In this document: piece by piece, positions 50,158 through 61,763 of the stretch
Layout: each line of letters opens with the position of its first letter
How positions within the stretch are numbered: the first letter of the stretch is position 1
From: Pyropia yezoensis
Lineage: Eukaryota > Rhodophyta > Bangiophyceae > Bangiales > Bangiaceae
Direction: 5' to 3'
DNA length: 64,000 bases
Assembly: GCA_009829735.1 (NCBI GenBank)
Contig: CM020620.1
Coordinates: 434,001-498,000 of the forward strand
Made by a program: the position numbers and the translations under genes
Notes under the pieces: model-generated
Told to the model about the DNA's origin: nothing
The model's database searches: none
The model's input: only the letters and a program-made list of their open reading frames with translations

Positions 50158-53100
50158 TGCCGAAGGTCAAGCAAGAAAATGTCCTCCCGACTTGAAGGAG
50201 GCACTGGAGAAGCTTCTCCAGGAATATCGGCACCTGTGGTCGGGAGAGCTGGGCAAGATGGACGCCACTCTACACCGGATTCAACTCAAGCCGGAAGCTA
50301 AGCCAGTACACATGCAACCATATCGGGCCGGACCTCATCGCCGGGATGAGATTGAGAAGCAGGTTAACAAGATGCTCAAGATGGATGTTATCGAGCCGTC
50401 TGATGGCGAGTGGGCTTTCCCGGTGGTAGTCGTCCCGAAAACCGGCGGTCACTTCCGTTTCTGCGTTGACTACCGGCGCCTGAACGAGATGACAGTCAAG
50501 GACGTATACCCGATACCCCGGATGGATGATTGCCTCGACTTTCTTGGTGATGCCACCCTCTTCTCGACGCTGGATTGTAATGCCGGTTACTGGCAGATCC
50601 CTCTGGCTGACGAGGACAAGGACAAGACCACCTTCACGTGCCACCTGGGACTATTCCGGTGCAAGCGTCTTCCTTTTGGTCTCACCAATGCTCCGGCGAC
50701 CTTCCAAAGAGCCATCGACATCATCCTGTCCGGGCTAAGGTGGAGAACATGTTTGGTCTACCTGGACGACATTATCGCTTTCTCCAAGACCCCAGCGGAA
50801 CACCTGGAGCACCTTCGGGAGGTCCTTGCCCTCCTGTCCAAGGCTGGAGTTACCCTCAAGGCCGAGAAGTGCCACCTGTTTGAGACTGAGGTGGAGTATC
50901 TGGGGCATGTGCTGAGTCCGGGGGAGCTCCGAGTCAATGAGAAGAACATCAAGGCCCTCCGGCATGCACGGCAACCCAAAACCCAGACGGAACTCAAGAG
51001 CTTCCTCGGTATGTGCAACGTCTATCGCCGGTTCGTACGGGACTATGCTCTGATTGCCCGGCCACTGACCAAGCTGACCAGCAAGAAGCTTCCCGCACAA
51101 CTCCCGGTGTTCGACGAGAAGCAGACCGCGGCCTTCGAAGAGCTCAAGAAGCGCCTGACCACCACTCCAGTACTGGCGTTACCCAAGCGGGAGGGCCAGT
51201 TTGTTCTGGAGACGGATGCCTGTGGCGTCCAGGTGGGGTGCTCACTACTCCAGCAGCAACCTGATGGGCACTTTCTCCCGATAGGCTACTACAGTCGCGT
51301 CTTGACTCCAGCTGAGAAGAACTATTCCACGACCGAGCGCGAGTGCTTGGCAGTCGTCTGGGCTTGCTTCCTGTTACGGCCATATCTTGAAGGACAAGAG
51401 TTCCTCATCCGGACGGATCACGCCAGTCTAAGGTGGCTGCTATGCATGGACAGCAGTCAAGGAAGGGTCGCCCGGTGGCGCCTACGCCTTTCGGAGTTCA
51501 AGTACAAGGTGTGCACCAGAGCAGGGAGGGAGCACCACTGCGCTGACACCATGTCCCGGCTGGAGACTCCTGCAGCCGATACTGGTCCTATCCCGGAGGA
51601 AATACCTTGCTTCATCCTCCCGAATGTCGGACGTGGCTGGCACGCTCCCCTGTATGAGACACCTGAAGCTCATCAACCGGTGACCATTCACCGGATGCTG
51701 GAGGCACAACTGACGGATCCTCAATGCTTGGAGCTTCGCCACCAAATGGACTTGAACCGGAACAGTCGTTTCTCCGAGTCTACGGACGGACTCCTAGTAC
51801 GGGTGTCACCCTTCGATGGGGCCACTCAAGTCTACGTACCCCGGGGCCTACGAGCTGACATCCTACGCCTGGAGCACTCGTCTCCCCAGGCCGGACATCC
51901 TGGTATCAATCGGATGTATGCTTCCATGAGACGACACTATTACTGGGAAACCATGGCCAGTGACGTCCATAAGTACCTGGAGGCTTGTGTTTCGTGTGCA
52001 AGGAATCGGTTGTCCCAGAGGAAGAAGACTTCTAAGCTACGCCTATTCCCTGCGGCGGAGCCCTTTGCAAGCTTAAGCATGGACATCCTGGGGCCCCTAC
52101 CTGAAACATCCAGTGGCAACATATACCTGCTCATCATTTGTGACCGGTTCTCCAAGTTCACTCGAGCAATCCCGCTGAGGACCATCACGGCTCTGGATGT
52201 CACGTCAGCCTTTTGCGAGTACTGGATAGCTGCCTACGGCCCTCCAGACTCCGTCTTAACCGACAACAGTCCCCAGTTTGCATCCCTGTTCTTCCAAGGA
52301 GTCTGTGACCTGATGGGCATCAAGAACTTGTACACTACGACGTACCACCCTCAAGCGAACGGCCAGGTGGAACGATTCAACCGGACCCTAGTAGACATGC
52401 TACGGCACTACGTGGAGGAGCACCAAGAAGACTGGGACGAGCTCCTGGCTGTCCTCACTCTAGCCTACAACTCCCGAGTTCACCGGACAACGGGAGTCGC
52501 TCCACTCGACTTTGTCACCCCAAGGCGGCTGACCAACTTCTCCCTGGAAAGAATACCAGATGGTCTCCAGCCTGCACTGAAGTCAGGTCCCAAGGCAAAG
52601 GATGAGTTCCTGGAACAACTGAAGCTCCTGCTCCCAAGAGTCAAGGAGTCAATCTCGAAGACCCAGGAGCGATACAAGCGGGGCTATGACAAGGGCGTTC
52701 GGGAAAAGAACAAGGAACTGGGTGGTGGCGACTGGGTTTTTCTGGACAACCATAGCAAGACCCGGGGGAAGCTGGACTCGAAGACGGATGGACCTTATGA
52801 GATCCTGAATACGGACGGTTGGACCTTTCTTCTAGACGTGGATGGCTCCCCGTACCGCGTGAGCAGCGACCATGTCACCCGAGCTCCACCGCCAAGCCAA
52901 CGGGACTTGACCCGGCGCAAGCGGGCCGCAGTACCCTGGCTATCCCGAGAAGAAGGTCGGGAATATGTCTACGTCAAGTTTGTGGACCATGCCTGGAGAG
53001 ACGGACGCCTGTACCTGCGAGTACGCTGGTTCGGTTTTAACCCGGCAGATGATACCTGGGAACCCTCAAACCGGCTACCCATCGCGGATGTCTGTGCCTA

Positions 53101-53251
53101 TACGCGACGGAACGGGATAGAGGGGACTCCAGTGGCCAGAGCCGGCAAGATTCTGGAGTCGGACTCGGAGGAGGACCAAGAGGATGGGGCCAACCAAGAC
53201 CCTCGGGACGAGCCGAGTTCATCCGCAACGGATGCGGAACAAGAGGATTGA
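50158..53251 (+). CDS. pol: Chromovirus (Ty3/gypsy) Pol: RT, RNase H, integrase, chromodomain (5' truncated by gap)
   Basis: A continuous frame of about 1030 codons emerges from the gap. Reverse transcriptase: PVVVVPKTGGHFRFCVDYR, LPFGLTNAPATFQ, and the catalytic YLDD at 50759-50770. RNase H: LETDACGVQVG, TERECLAVVWA, RTDHASLRWL. Integrase: an HHCC zinc finger (HPGINRMY...CVSCARN), then the DDE triad in SMDILGPL, LTDNSPQF and QVERFNRTL. A GPY/F-type module (KTDGPYEI) and a C-terminal chromodomain (YLRVRWFGFNPADDTWEP) follow, which place it in the chromovirus clade, whose chromodomain guides integration to marked chromatin. All catalytic residues are present and no stop interrupts the frame, so the copy looks young. 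Protease and gag are missing because of the gap. Confidence 0.95.
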
Positions 53252-53396
53252 GAAGAAGGGAACGGGTATATCAAGGAGAACACGCAATACAAGCATGGAA
53301 CAATCAAGGAAAACAAGCACCCGCTCGGGCAACCCTTCTCTCCGCCTCTTCCCTCCTCGCTTCCCCCAAGACCCTCACTCTCCTTGCCTCCAACTA

Positions 53397-55514
53397 CTAC
53401 TCCCGGCGCGGACGCTGAGCCGCGGGAGTGTCCTCCAGCGCTGCCCCCGCGGCACGACGGGAACCGGAGGAAGACGGGATGACGTAGTGCGGTGGACGAG
53501 GTGCATCCCGGTATGACGCCATCGGAGTAGTACCGGTAGTTGCCGGGGGCTCCCGCTCATCCAGATATGCCCGTCGGCGCCCCTGGAAGCCAGTGAAGGT
53601 TTCTGACCACTGCTGGGCCAAGCCATGCCGCGTCAAGGTCGCCAGCAGTTCGCCAACCACCGGGCTGTTCGACATCTGGCCGCTGTCCGCGCAAGCAAAC
53701 ACCCGGTCAACCACGTTGTTCAAGACGCTGGCGTAAGTACCCAGCACCAGGGAGGACCCAACGCCTTCAACCTGCACCGGAAGACGACCCAGCTGGTCTT
53801 CAATCATACCGACGTCGTACTGGTCGCATGTCGGACCACCTTGGATCAGGTACCAGTCAGGCGCCCGGAAGCGGGTAAGGCGCAGAGTCGGCGCCGGAAT
53901 CTCGAACCGCCCCGAGGATGACACCACCGGACGGTCCACAACGGCCCCCGAAACCGGAGTGCCCAACTCCAGCGGAGGCACAGCGCCGCCGGCGTTGGAA
54001 GAAGGCGTCCGAGGCGGAGCGGCTGGAGTGGTAGGCGACCGCACGGTCACCGCCAGACTCGCCGCAGACAGGCGCGGTGCCGGAGGAGCTTGAAGTACCG
54101 GCACAGCCGGAACAGGGCGTGAACGCGCCGGCGACGGTTCAGGCGAGGCCACCGGGGCGACAGGTGCAACAGGAGGAAGCAGAGCCGCCGCAGACGCCTG
54201 ACCGACCGCCGCGGCCCATCCCGACTCCTGCACCGGCGGTCCAACTGGCAGAAGATCAAGGGCGGCCGGGGCAGGAAAGCTACCTAGCTGCGGCCACGCC
54301 GGAAGCGGCGTCGCCAGCTGCACCTTGGCCGGAGAAGACTGGTAGACCACCTGCGCCCAACCGAAGCCATCCCGACGCGGGCGGTTCTGGTCGGCAATCG
54401 CGTTCAAGAAGTTCCGGTCATGCACCGGCACCAGACGCCGGAAGTCAATCATCGCCCGGAAGAGCCCCTTGTACTCTTCGTCCTGGCTGCACAGGAAGTC
54501 GACGGTCAACTTGTCGACAATCCAGACCATCAGGAGGTCAGGGAGAAACCAAAGCCGGTTGGACACCAAGACCTCGTGAAGCCAGTGGTTGGCCGCCAAG
54601 ACTGTCATCTCGGACGTGTACATCATGTACGGGATCGAGTGGAAGAAGCCCTTGATCGACGCCTGAGTCAAGGCGTCCAAGAAGTACCAGGTGAAGGGGA
54701 TGCTGGAAGGAGCAAACCCGACCGGGATCTCGACTTCCTGCTGCTGCGGGATGACCTTGGGGTAGTACGCCGCCCGGTTAGCCTTATCCAGCTTCCAGAA
54801 CTCCTGATGGTTGCAGCTCGCGAGGAAGTCACGCTGACGGCCGCGTCGCTCGCCTTGCTCCCGTGCCGGTGACAACTTGGAGTACTTCCGGGTCAGGAAA
54901 GGCGGCTCCAGAGCGACCATGCTCGGACGGGGGTCGCAGTTCAGGCTCCCCGACCCCTTGAGCGCCTCGTCCCAGACCTTGAGCGCCCGGTGGACGTACC
55001 CTTCCTCCTCCGGCCACCGAAGAACGGACGCGGACACGCGACGCTCGGTCAAGGGCAGATCCAGCACCAGCGCGAAGGGGAGATCCTCCAGACGAGCAAC
55101 CCAGGAGGAACCCGAGAAGCTCTGGGAGCGGTCTTGTGCCAGGCGCATCTGGTCCGCCGTGTGAAGACGAGCCTTATCCATCTCTGTCAAGACCCCGCGC
55201 TGGAGTTGCTTGCGCCAGAGGTCCAAGCAATCCTGCTGGCACTGGGCCGCGCCGGCGTTGCCGACCACCGTGGAGTAACGCCGGGCCGCCAGAGGGTCCT
55301 GCCCAAGAAGCATCTCCGGGAGACCCACCGGGGGGGTGTCGACCGGGTGCATCACAGAAGCCGGGGGAACCCGATCCGTCCCCGCCGTGGCGACCGGCGC
55401 CGACATCGACACCCGAGGAACCGGAGGCAGGAGAGGGGCGCGACTACCCGAGTTCTCCTCCGCAACACTCGCCGCCGGAACCACGGGCCCAGCTTGGATC
55501 TCGGAACTGGACAT
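53397..55514 (-). CDS. Antisense ORF between pol and 3' LTR, unknown function
   Basis: The product is about 705 residues from ATG 55514 (the frame is open further up to 55706) to the stop at 53397. It runs opposite to pol, tail to tail. Residues about 95-380 look globular (for example LWRKQLQRGVLTEMDKARL, HSIPYMMYTSEMTVLAANHW, MVWIVDKLTVDFLCSQDEEY). A Pro/Ala-rich linker follows, then a second ordered block (RAPDWYLIQGGPTCDQYDVG). No zinc knuckle or known enzyme motif was seen. Its start lies just inside the LTR, so an antisense LTR promoter could drive it. Long antisense ORFs 3' of pol are known in some plant gypsy elements such as Grande. The alternative, gag of a separate minus-strand element, is less likely: no TGG primer site follows the LTR edge on that strand. 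Confidence 0.65.
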   Translation of the reverse strand: MSSSEIQAGPVVPAASVAEENSGSRAPLLPPVPRVSMSAPVATAGTDRVPPASVMHPVDTPPVGLPEMLLGQDPLAARRYSTVVGNAGAAQCQQDCLDLWRKQLQRGVLTEMDKARLHTADQMRLAQDRSQSFSGSSWVARLEDLPFALVLDLPLTERRVSASVLRWPEEEGYVHRALKVWDEALKGSGSLNCDPRPSMVALEPPFLTRKYSKLSPAREQGERRGRQRDFLASCNHQEFWKLDKANRAAYYPKVIPQQQEVEIPVGFAPSSIPFTWYFLDALTQASIKGFFHSIPYMMYTSEMTVLAANHWLHEVLVSNRLWFLPDLLMVWIVDKLTVDFLCSQDEEYKGLFRAMIDFRRLVPVHDRNFLNAIADQNRPRRDGFGWAQVVYQSSPAKVQLATPLPAWPQLGSFPAPAALDLLPVGPPVQESGWAAAVGQASAAALLPPVAPVAPVASPEPSPARSRPVPAVPVLQAPPAPRLSAASLAVTVRSPTTPAAPPRTPSSNAGGAVPPLELGTPVSGAVVDRPVVSSSGRFEIPAPTLRLTRFRAPDWYLIQGGPTCDQYDVGMIEDQLGRLPVQVEGVGSSLVLGTYASVLNNVVDRVFACADSGQMSNSPVVGELLATLTRHGLAQQWSETFTGFQGRRRAYLDEREPPATTGTTPMASYRDAPRPPHYVIPSSSGSRRAAGAALEDTPAAQRPRRE

Positions 55515-55685
55515 GACGTCCAGACTCCGGGGGAACGAGAGGGCCAAGGTGAAGGAGAGAAGGGGGGCAGAGAACCGGAGCAGGTGATCGTGACCAGGGT
55601 GAAGACGCTCGACCTCGGCACCGGTGTGGACGTGCTCGAGGCTGTGCACGGTGGCACCTGGTTCGGCCCGAGGACGTGCCGGACT

Positions 55686-55695
55686 AGGGAGGGAG
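55686..55695 (+). other. Polypurine tract before 3' LTR
   Basis: AGGGAGGGAG sits three bases before TGTAGCA, the position and composition expected for the plus-strand primer of reverse transcription. It fixes the element's orientation as plus. Confidence 0.6.
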
Positions 55696-55698
55696 CTA

Positions 55699-56583
55699 TG
55701 TAGCATCCCTGGCCCCGACTTGGCGCCGACCCGGGACTACAACCAGAGGGCACCAGGTGCCAGAACACGCCCGCCGTGTGGTGATGGTTGGCGGCCGTGG
55801 CCCGTGCCCGGCACTGGGATGCGGTGGACTACGCTATCCACACGTGAGAGAGGGATTGCTGATGGGTTTTTGCATACTTGTGAGGGACTTGATTTGAGAG
55901 AATTTGAGTGTGAGATTAGTGAGTGGGAAAAGAATTAGTAGTGATAGTGGCCCCCGACCTGACGAGGTTAGACTCGGGTCGGGGCCACTCGGGGTTATGG
56001 GGGGGCTACCTGGCCAACGTGCCGAGGCTCCCCCAGATGCACGTTAAGAGGGACAGCGAGGCGCCCTTGGCCCGCGCCCTCAGGAAAAAGACAACTGCGC
56101 GTTTGCTTTCCTCTTCCCCGTGTGCACTACCGTGCGTATCAGTTTGCTCTGCGAGCAGGCACGTGAGGCAACAGGCATACCATTCTCGTAGTTCCCCTTT
56201 CTGTGTTACCTGTCCCTTTCCCCCGAGGGATATTGACACGTGTCGGAGAGGATCGAGTTTTATACCACATGGGCCAGCAGTTTCTTGGTCAGGACAAGGA
56301 AACAAGGCCAAGCCCCGCTGTCCTTCCCCTTATCCCCCAAGGGTCCTCTCAGAATCTCTCCACTCAGAATCTCCCACCCCAGCACCTGCCCACCGGGCCA
56401 CACGAAAATTCAAGACGATAAATGCAGAAAATCCTCAAATCCACGTTGGATTTACTTCTAAGCTAACTATCCCAAACTTAGGGAATACGGACCCAAATGC
56501 AGGGGGAGGAAAGGGTCAGGCTAGTGGCCTGCCGCCCCTTGCATGGCACGTGTTGCCCCCCTACCTGGGGGTCAATACTGCCA
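55699..56583 (+). repeat. Probable 3' LTR of the chromovirus
   Basis: It begins TGTAGCATCC right after the polypurine tract and shares TGTAGCA with the LTR at 3417. A TTTTATA box at 56258-56264 could be the promoter. A bulged stem GTGGCCCCCGACC/GGTCGGGGCCAC lies at 55948-55988. The right end is not certain: ACA at 56583 is the best fit, but no partner LTR is visible to confirm it. Confidence 0.5.
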
Positions 56584-56646
56584 CAGAATCTGCGCCACGC
56601 CTTCTTGCAGCAGCATGCGCTTCAAGCACCGCAGTTTTTGCCCATC

Positions 56647-59076
56647 TCACGCCGTCGCTGGCCGGCAAGGGGGAAGCAGGACCAACTCTGGAAATTCGTC
56701 CTCGTCGTCGGGAAGAGTAAAGCTGCCTTTCGGATGAACGCCTTCACCCTGGTTCCCGGTCGCAGCTGCCCACTCGTCAGGAAGGTTGTTTTCCGCAAAA
56801 CAGGTGACAGGCTCTTCTAGGTACTGGTTTCGAATAGCCACGCACAGATTTGCGTCGGGATTCGAACGGGATGTTCTGAGCCTGGCGAGGGTGCCGACGT
56901 TCCGCTCCATTGAGAACTGCCATGAAACCCAGACTGGATTGCAGCTCTTAATGTTAGGAGAAATATCCATGATAGCCGCGACGGTTGACCGGCAAGCCGG
57001 CAGCCGCGCTGCGTCGCCGCGGTAGACTTCGCGGTAAAATGCCGCCTGAAATCGCTGCAAATAGTCTTCGGATGCATTCAAATCGGAAACCGAGATGCCG
57101 CCTGGACGAAGTAGTAGGCGCGCGGCGCTGCAGAGCTTCATAAACATGTAGAAATAGGCGTCTGGAAGCCTGCGGGCCAGCAGCACTTCTCCTGTGCAGA
57201 GCAGGAAGTACATCCAGTCCACGGCTGTGTAAGACTTGCACTTGATGTCTACGTTGCACAGGGACCTCGCTTGGCTGAGGGGCACTGTGCAACGCGCCGC
57301 GGCGACCTCGCGACCAATGGACGCTCTTACGTCTTTCGTGAGCACATAATCTTCAGCCTCTTCCTCGCCAAGGTTCACTTGCCCCGCAAACAGCTGCCAC
57401 AGCAGATGGCACATATTAAGCAATAGCATGTGCATCACGTCGTACGGCGCTGCTGTGGGACCCATCCTCCGACAGTAACCCAGGTTGGGGTATGCAGCAC
57501 GCTGCGCAGAGCTCGGAGAGAAGAACAACGAATATCCCTTCATGCCGGACAGTTTGGCGAGCTTTTTGCGGCTCGCCTGCGACATTCCGCTTGCCTCAGC
57601 AGTCGCGGCTTCCAGCGCACTTGCGGCAATGCTGGAGGAAGACCGTCGCGCGATTGGATGATCGGCGTCGCCAAAGAGAGAGTTTTCTGATTGGGGGTCC
57701 TCAGGCGGGTAGTACATGTGATTCTTGTGCAGCACACCGTGAAACTCCCGAAAACGATTCGGCTGGAAGCCATTGCGGCCCGTTGCGTTCAACATCTTGT
57801 TCCCCCCAGGTCCATCCGTTGTCCACTGCAGACCGAGAGCCCGCAATTCAAGGGGCTCAGGATATCCCGAAACGTACACGCCGCGCAGACCAGCAGCCAG
57901 CTGGTTCATCTGACCCCCAATTGGGTCCATGTAAGATTCGAGATCCAGGGGCTGTTTCGGGCCAGGAGTAACCGTCAGAAGTACTTGACACCCGATCTTA
58001 GATCGCCGAACCGGACTTGGGTTGAGCACCGTCGCGATAACTGGCCATCCTTGGTGCCCGTTTTGGCGAAACGCCTGAAAGCCACCCGTAGACAGGCAGA
58101 GGGCTTCATCCGTGTCGGATGAAAAGCAGCCGGAGGCCACAGCTTGACGGAAGTTTCTCCGTCATACCAATCGTTGTTGCCCTGCAGGGGCTTAGTTGCG
58201 GCCTTCCGCGCAGCTGCCATGCCTCCCACCTTTTCAGGTCCTAAGCTTGGATCCACCAGCATCATTCGCAGCCACGCGGCCAAAGACGAATATGCTACTG
58301 ATTTTGGCCGGCGAACCGTTAGGCTTGAATTGAGCCATATCGCACACCCGACAGGAGGTGGTTGTGGCGTGTCCGGCAGTAAATGCCATGCAGCCACTCG
58401 GGCACGAGTCCACCTTGGATGACACGATGTTGACGTTATTCTTAATGAGCGCCAGGAGCTTGTACGGAGTTTTTGATTTAATGTCCACGCTCGGCTGGCA
58501 CAGCAATTTCTTGATCGCCTCGCGAGTTAGGTAGTTCTGCACAATGGAAGCGAACATAGCGAAGTCCCCGACATTTTTTTTGAAGTTCGCCACTGGCATG
58601 ATGACGCCGTTCGTATCAGCGCCCGCTTGCGATCCAATAACAGGCAGTGGGGCGTCGGCATGCCCCTCAGCGTCTTCACAATCCGAAGCTTCCTCCCAGT
58701 TTTCCATTCCCCCTTCGCCAGAACTGGCGAAAGAGCCAGAGTCAGATTCTTCACCCGCGTGTATGGATGAATCACATGGCGCCGCCAGAGAATCAGCAGC
58801 CCCGTTGCCCTGGGAAGAGATTGGCGCCTCCCCCACGCTGTGGGCGCTACCCTCCGTGCTGTTCTGCTCTGAGACCGCTTGGTTCAGAGGGCCAGGCGTT
58901 GTCCCACCAGGGGGTGAGTCAGAGACAACAGGGGGGGACCTAAAGCGGTCATGGCGAACGGAGAGCCCAGCAGCATCGTGCCTGCGGCGAGTTCGCTCAG
59001 ATACCCACCTGCCATGACGTGGGCTCACGCCCAAGCGCGAGAGACAATGGCACCAGCAAAAGGCCGAGGGAGTCAT
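56647..59076 (-). pseudogene. CACTA-superfamily (Plavaka/Tnp2-like) transposase, frame-disrupted
   Basis: From ATG 59076 the minus strand encodes a Ser/Glu-rich head, then YLTREAIKKLLC and CPSGCMAFTAGHATTTSCRVC, the zinc-finger-like motif before the catalytic part of Tnp2/Plavaka transposases. A frame change near 58300 leads to NNDWYDGETSVKL, and another near 58140 leads to DTDEALCLSTGGFQAFRQN, TVTPGPKQPLDLESYMDPI, APYDVMHMLLLNMCHLLWQL and VSWQFSMERNVGTLARL, all in family order. The two frame breaks and the early stop at 56647, before the usual C-terminal region, indicate a dead or split copy. The missing end may be the fragment at 49346-49657. Terminal CACTA repeats were not found. Confidence 0.75.
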
Positions 59077-61680
59077 GGGAAAGGCTACTCGGGGTGGGAC
59101 GGGATTGAGTGAGTTGATGATAATTGCTGGCGCTCAAGGTTAAGTCCCGTGACGCTGTGGGGCAGCTCATTGGAGGGGGACAGGTCCTCCGTCCATTGCA
59201 GTGCATGCCCATGTATTTTGTGACAGCGCGGAGCCTCGAATCTGCGTCCGAATGATCAATGGACATAGCCAATCAGGTGATGGCAGCGACGATGGTGGGC
59301 CCTACATCACCCTCTTTCCGCCATCTATGTGGCAATCAGTAATCCTTGGTGGACTCTGTGGTGGAAATTGATTTCACATGAACCACACGAGGGATGGTGG
59401 AGCTCCCTTCAAGCCAGATGCGCATGGTAACTTCTCATACATGTACAACTATCTATCTATGTAATTAGCTCACGTGCCTCGCTGACAATGGGGACGTGCC
59501 GACTCTCAGATCTTGATCCATATCTGGGTGCGCGTGTAAGGACTGCCGCATCCTTTGATCCTCCCTCTCTCACGCAGGTTGGCTGGGAGGGGTGCCTGCC
59601 CGTGTGCTTGACATGTCCGCAGAGTGCCCGACGCTTGGCGCAGGATGGGCGGTTTGCGTGTCGCATTTTTGAAGCACTCGCTCCCTGCTACCGGGACATC
59701 GAGCAGAGCCCCGGGCGGACCAAATGGGGGCTGCCACGATGACGTGGTGACCTCCCCGATAATGGAACAAAAAGCCTCAATATCGCGACATTTTTCCCGT
59801 AGGGGTGGGTGGGGGGGTCGTGTCGAGTTGGTATTTGCCAGTGCGCGGCCCCGACGCGCCCTGTGCGGCTGCTATCGCGCCATTGCCGCGCCGCCGCGGG
59901 AACCCGCCGGCGCGGGTTCCCGCCGCCCCCTCCCCCTTCTTTCGACGACAGCGGCCGCCGCGTAGTGGGGGGGCAGCGCTGCGCACCGCTGGCGACTCTG
60001 TTCCCTCCCCGCCCCCCCCCTACCCGCTCTCCCCATCACCTCCGCCAGGCGGCCACCGTCCAATGTGGTTTTGTCGGTGCGGTGGTTTTGTCGGCACGTG
60101 CCCGAGCAGTGGCACTACCTGGGCTGTGTAGGGCAGAGGGGGAGTGGGGAGAGGCGGGCGGTGGGGGTTGAGGCAGCCCCGCACCGCCACGCGGCGTGGG
60201 GAGGAGGATCCGTGGCGGCGCGTTGCAGTGGGCCCGTGGCGGCGCGCGTGCCCCTTCCCCTCTTCCCCTTCTCACACAGCAACGCGGTAGGGAATAATAA
60301 AAGGAAGCTAGGAGGAAACGAAAGCCGGTGAGAGGGGCTGGTGGGTGGGGGCGGCGGGCGGCTGGGGCGGGATAGCCGCGTGTTGCGGGCGGGCGGTCGG
60401 TCGGGTGGGCGGGCGGGCAGGCGGACGGAGGCCCCGGGGTGGGTGGTGGGAGGGAGGGCGGGCGTGAGCCCATCCGTCCCCAATGGAGGCCACCCCTGGA
60501 TGGGAGCCATGCCTGGGAGAGAGAAGCGCGGGAGGGCGGGGGCAGCGGACGGCAGGGACCCGCGTTGGGGCCCCCAGCGCCAGTGAAAGTGGGCACAGGG
60601 CCCTTGGGGTCGCGCTCCTGCCGCCGCCGCTGGTGCGGCCGTGGGTGGGGGGGTGCCCAGGCCATCCACAGGGTGCGCCGGTGGCGGGGTCGGAGGACGC
60701 GCTCTCGGGGCGCGTGCCCCGCATGCCCCCGCATGCCCCACGGGCTTGGCCTCGATGGCTCACCCCCCCGTCCGGGTCGTGGCGAAAACGCCACGACCCC
60801 CGTCGACGCGGTGGCGTCGCGCGGCACCAGCCGGCGGAGGGAGCTGCAGCAGGAGTTGCCGTTCCAAGCACCCCCACCGCCGTCACATACCGCTGGTATC
60901 TCTTTTTTTTTTCTCCTCGCCTGTTCACGCGCTGTGCTTGCGGGCGTTCTTTTTCGGGTTGGTGGAGGGGGGAGGAGGTTGGCCCGCCCAAGCGCTCCGC
61001 AACCGGGCTCACTGCCCTCCGTTGCGCCCATTGTCATTTGCCGCCCCTGCGGCCGCGCATCATGCGCATGATGCGGTGGGGAGGACGGTGGGTGTGCGTC
61101 GCGGGCGGGGAAGCGGTGCCAGAGGCGGGGAGGGGACTGGGCGACCCAGCGTGTCTGAAGTGGAAAGCGGGGATCCCGGGATGCTCCTCTTCTTAGGAAG
61201 CGAGCGCTGGCGCCCGGTTTTGGTCCGCTGTTCACCGGACCACCCACCCTCCCATTTGGTCCACTGTTCACCCGACCACCCACCCTCCCATTTTCTCCCC
61301 AGCCCTCGCGCGATCGCCGATCGTACATACTGTAGGTAATCTTTTTCGCTTCTTCTTCGCGCAGCCCCGCGAGATGGTATCGCAGGTGTACATGACCAAC
61401 TCGTACTGGCTTGTGGGACGACGTATCGCGCCAGAACGGAGTCGACCTCGAAAGATTGGCAACCCTCTCGAAAGTGTCGGACTGGAATCTGGCAACATTG
61501 CTGGCGCCGCCCACCTGGTGGAGGCGGGGTCCTTCGCGACAAAGCTGGTCGGCCCGTCCGCCATGTATTCTTGAGCCTGTCCAACCCCACGCCATTATGG
61601 CGGACTTGTAACACGTCTGGCCCATTTTTCGAATTGTGTGGCACGGATCGCTACCACGTACAGTGCGTACGCGATCATAT
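59077..61680. other. Spacer between transposons
   Basis: 59.1-59.8 kb is moderate GC with no conserved ORF. 59.8-61.3 kb is G/C-rich and open in several frames; the 618-codon minus frame (61892-60036) is Pro/Arg/His-rich and composition-driven. It includes the 36-bp tandem repeat at 61221-61292. Confidence 0.45.
61221..61292 (+). repeat. Two tandem 36-bp repeats
   Basis: Units 61221-61256 and 61257-61292 read TGGTCCRCTGTTCACCSGAC then CACCCACCCTCCCATT, differing at two positions. No function is apparent. Confidence 0.8.
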
Positions 61681-61682
61681 CG

Positions 61683-61763
61683 GGCTCGTTTATATCCACC
61701 CCTGGATATAAACGAGCCGTTTATATTCAACGAGCCGTTTATATCCACCCCTGGATATAAACG
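61683..61763. repeat. Two perfect hairpins with CCCC loops
   Basis: 61683-61718 is a perfect palindrome: 16-bp arms (GGCTCGTTTATATCCA) around CCCC. 61736-61763 repeats the inner 12-bp arms and the same loop, offset by 48-53 bp, with a partial half-site (CGTTTATATT) between them. They lie about 770 bp upstream of the pogo-type transposase and may belong to that element or be an independent regulatory or insertion target. Confidence 0.85.

Larger units (their letters stand above)
50158..56583 (+). mobile_element. Chromovirus LTR retrotransposon with antisense ORF
   Basis: Order: pol (plus), 145-bp gap, long antisense ORF (minus), polypurine tract, 3' LTR. The left end lies in the assembly gap. 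The right end is tentative, being the ACA at about 56583. The flanks on both sides carry minus-strand CACTA-type transposase pieces, suggesting insertion into that element. Confidence 0.7.

Noticed and set aside
53397..55706. Reading the antisense ORF as gag of a separate minus-strand retrotransposon
   Set aside because: After the LTR edge on the minus strand there is no TGG primer site, no zinc knuckle is encoded, and the purine tract plus TGTAGCA fit a plus-strand 3' LTR.
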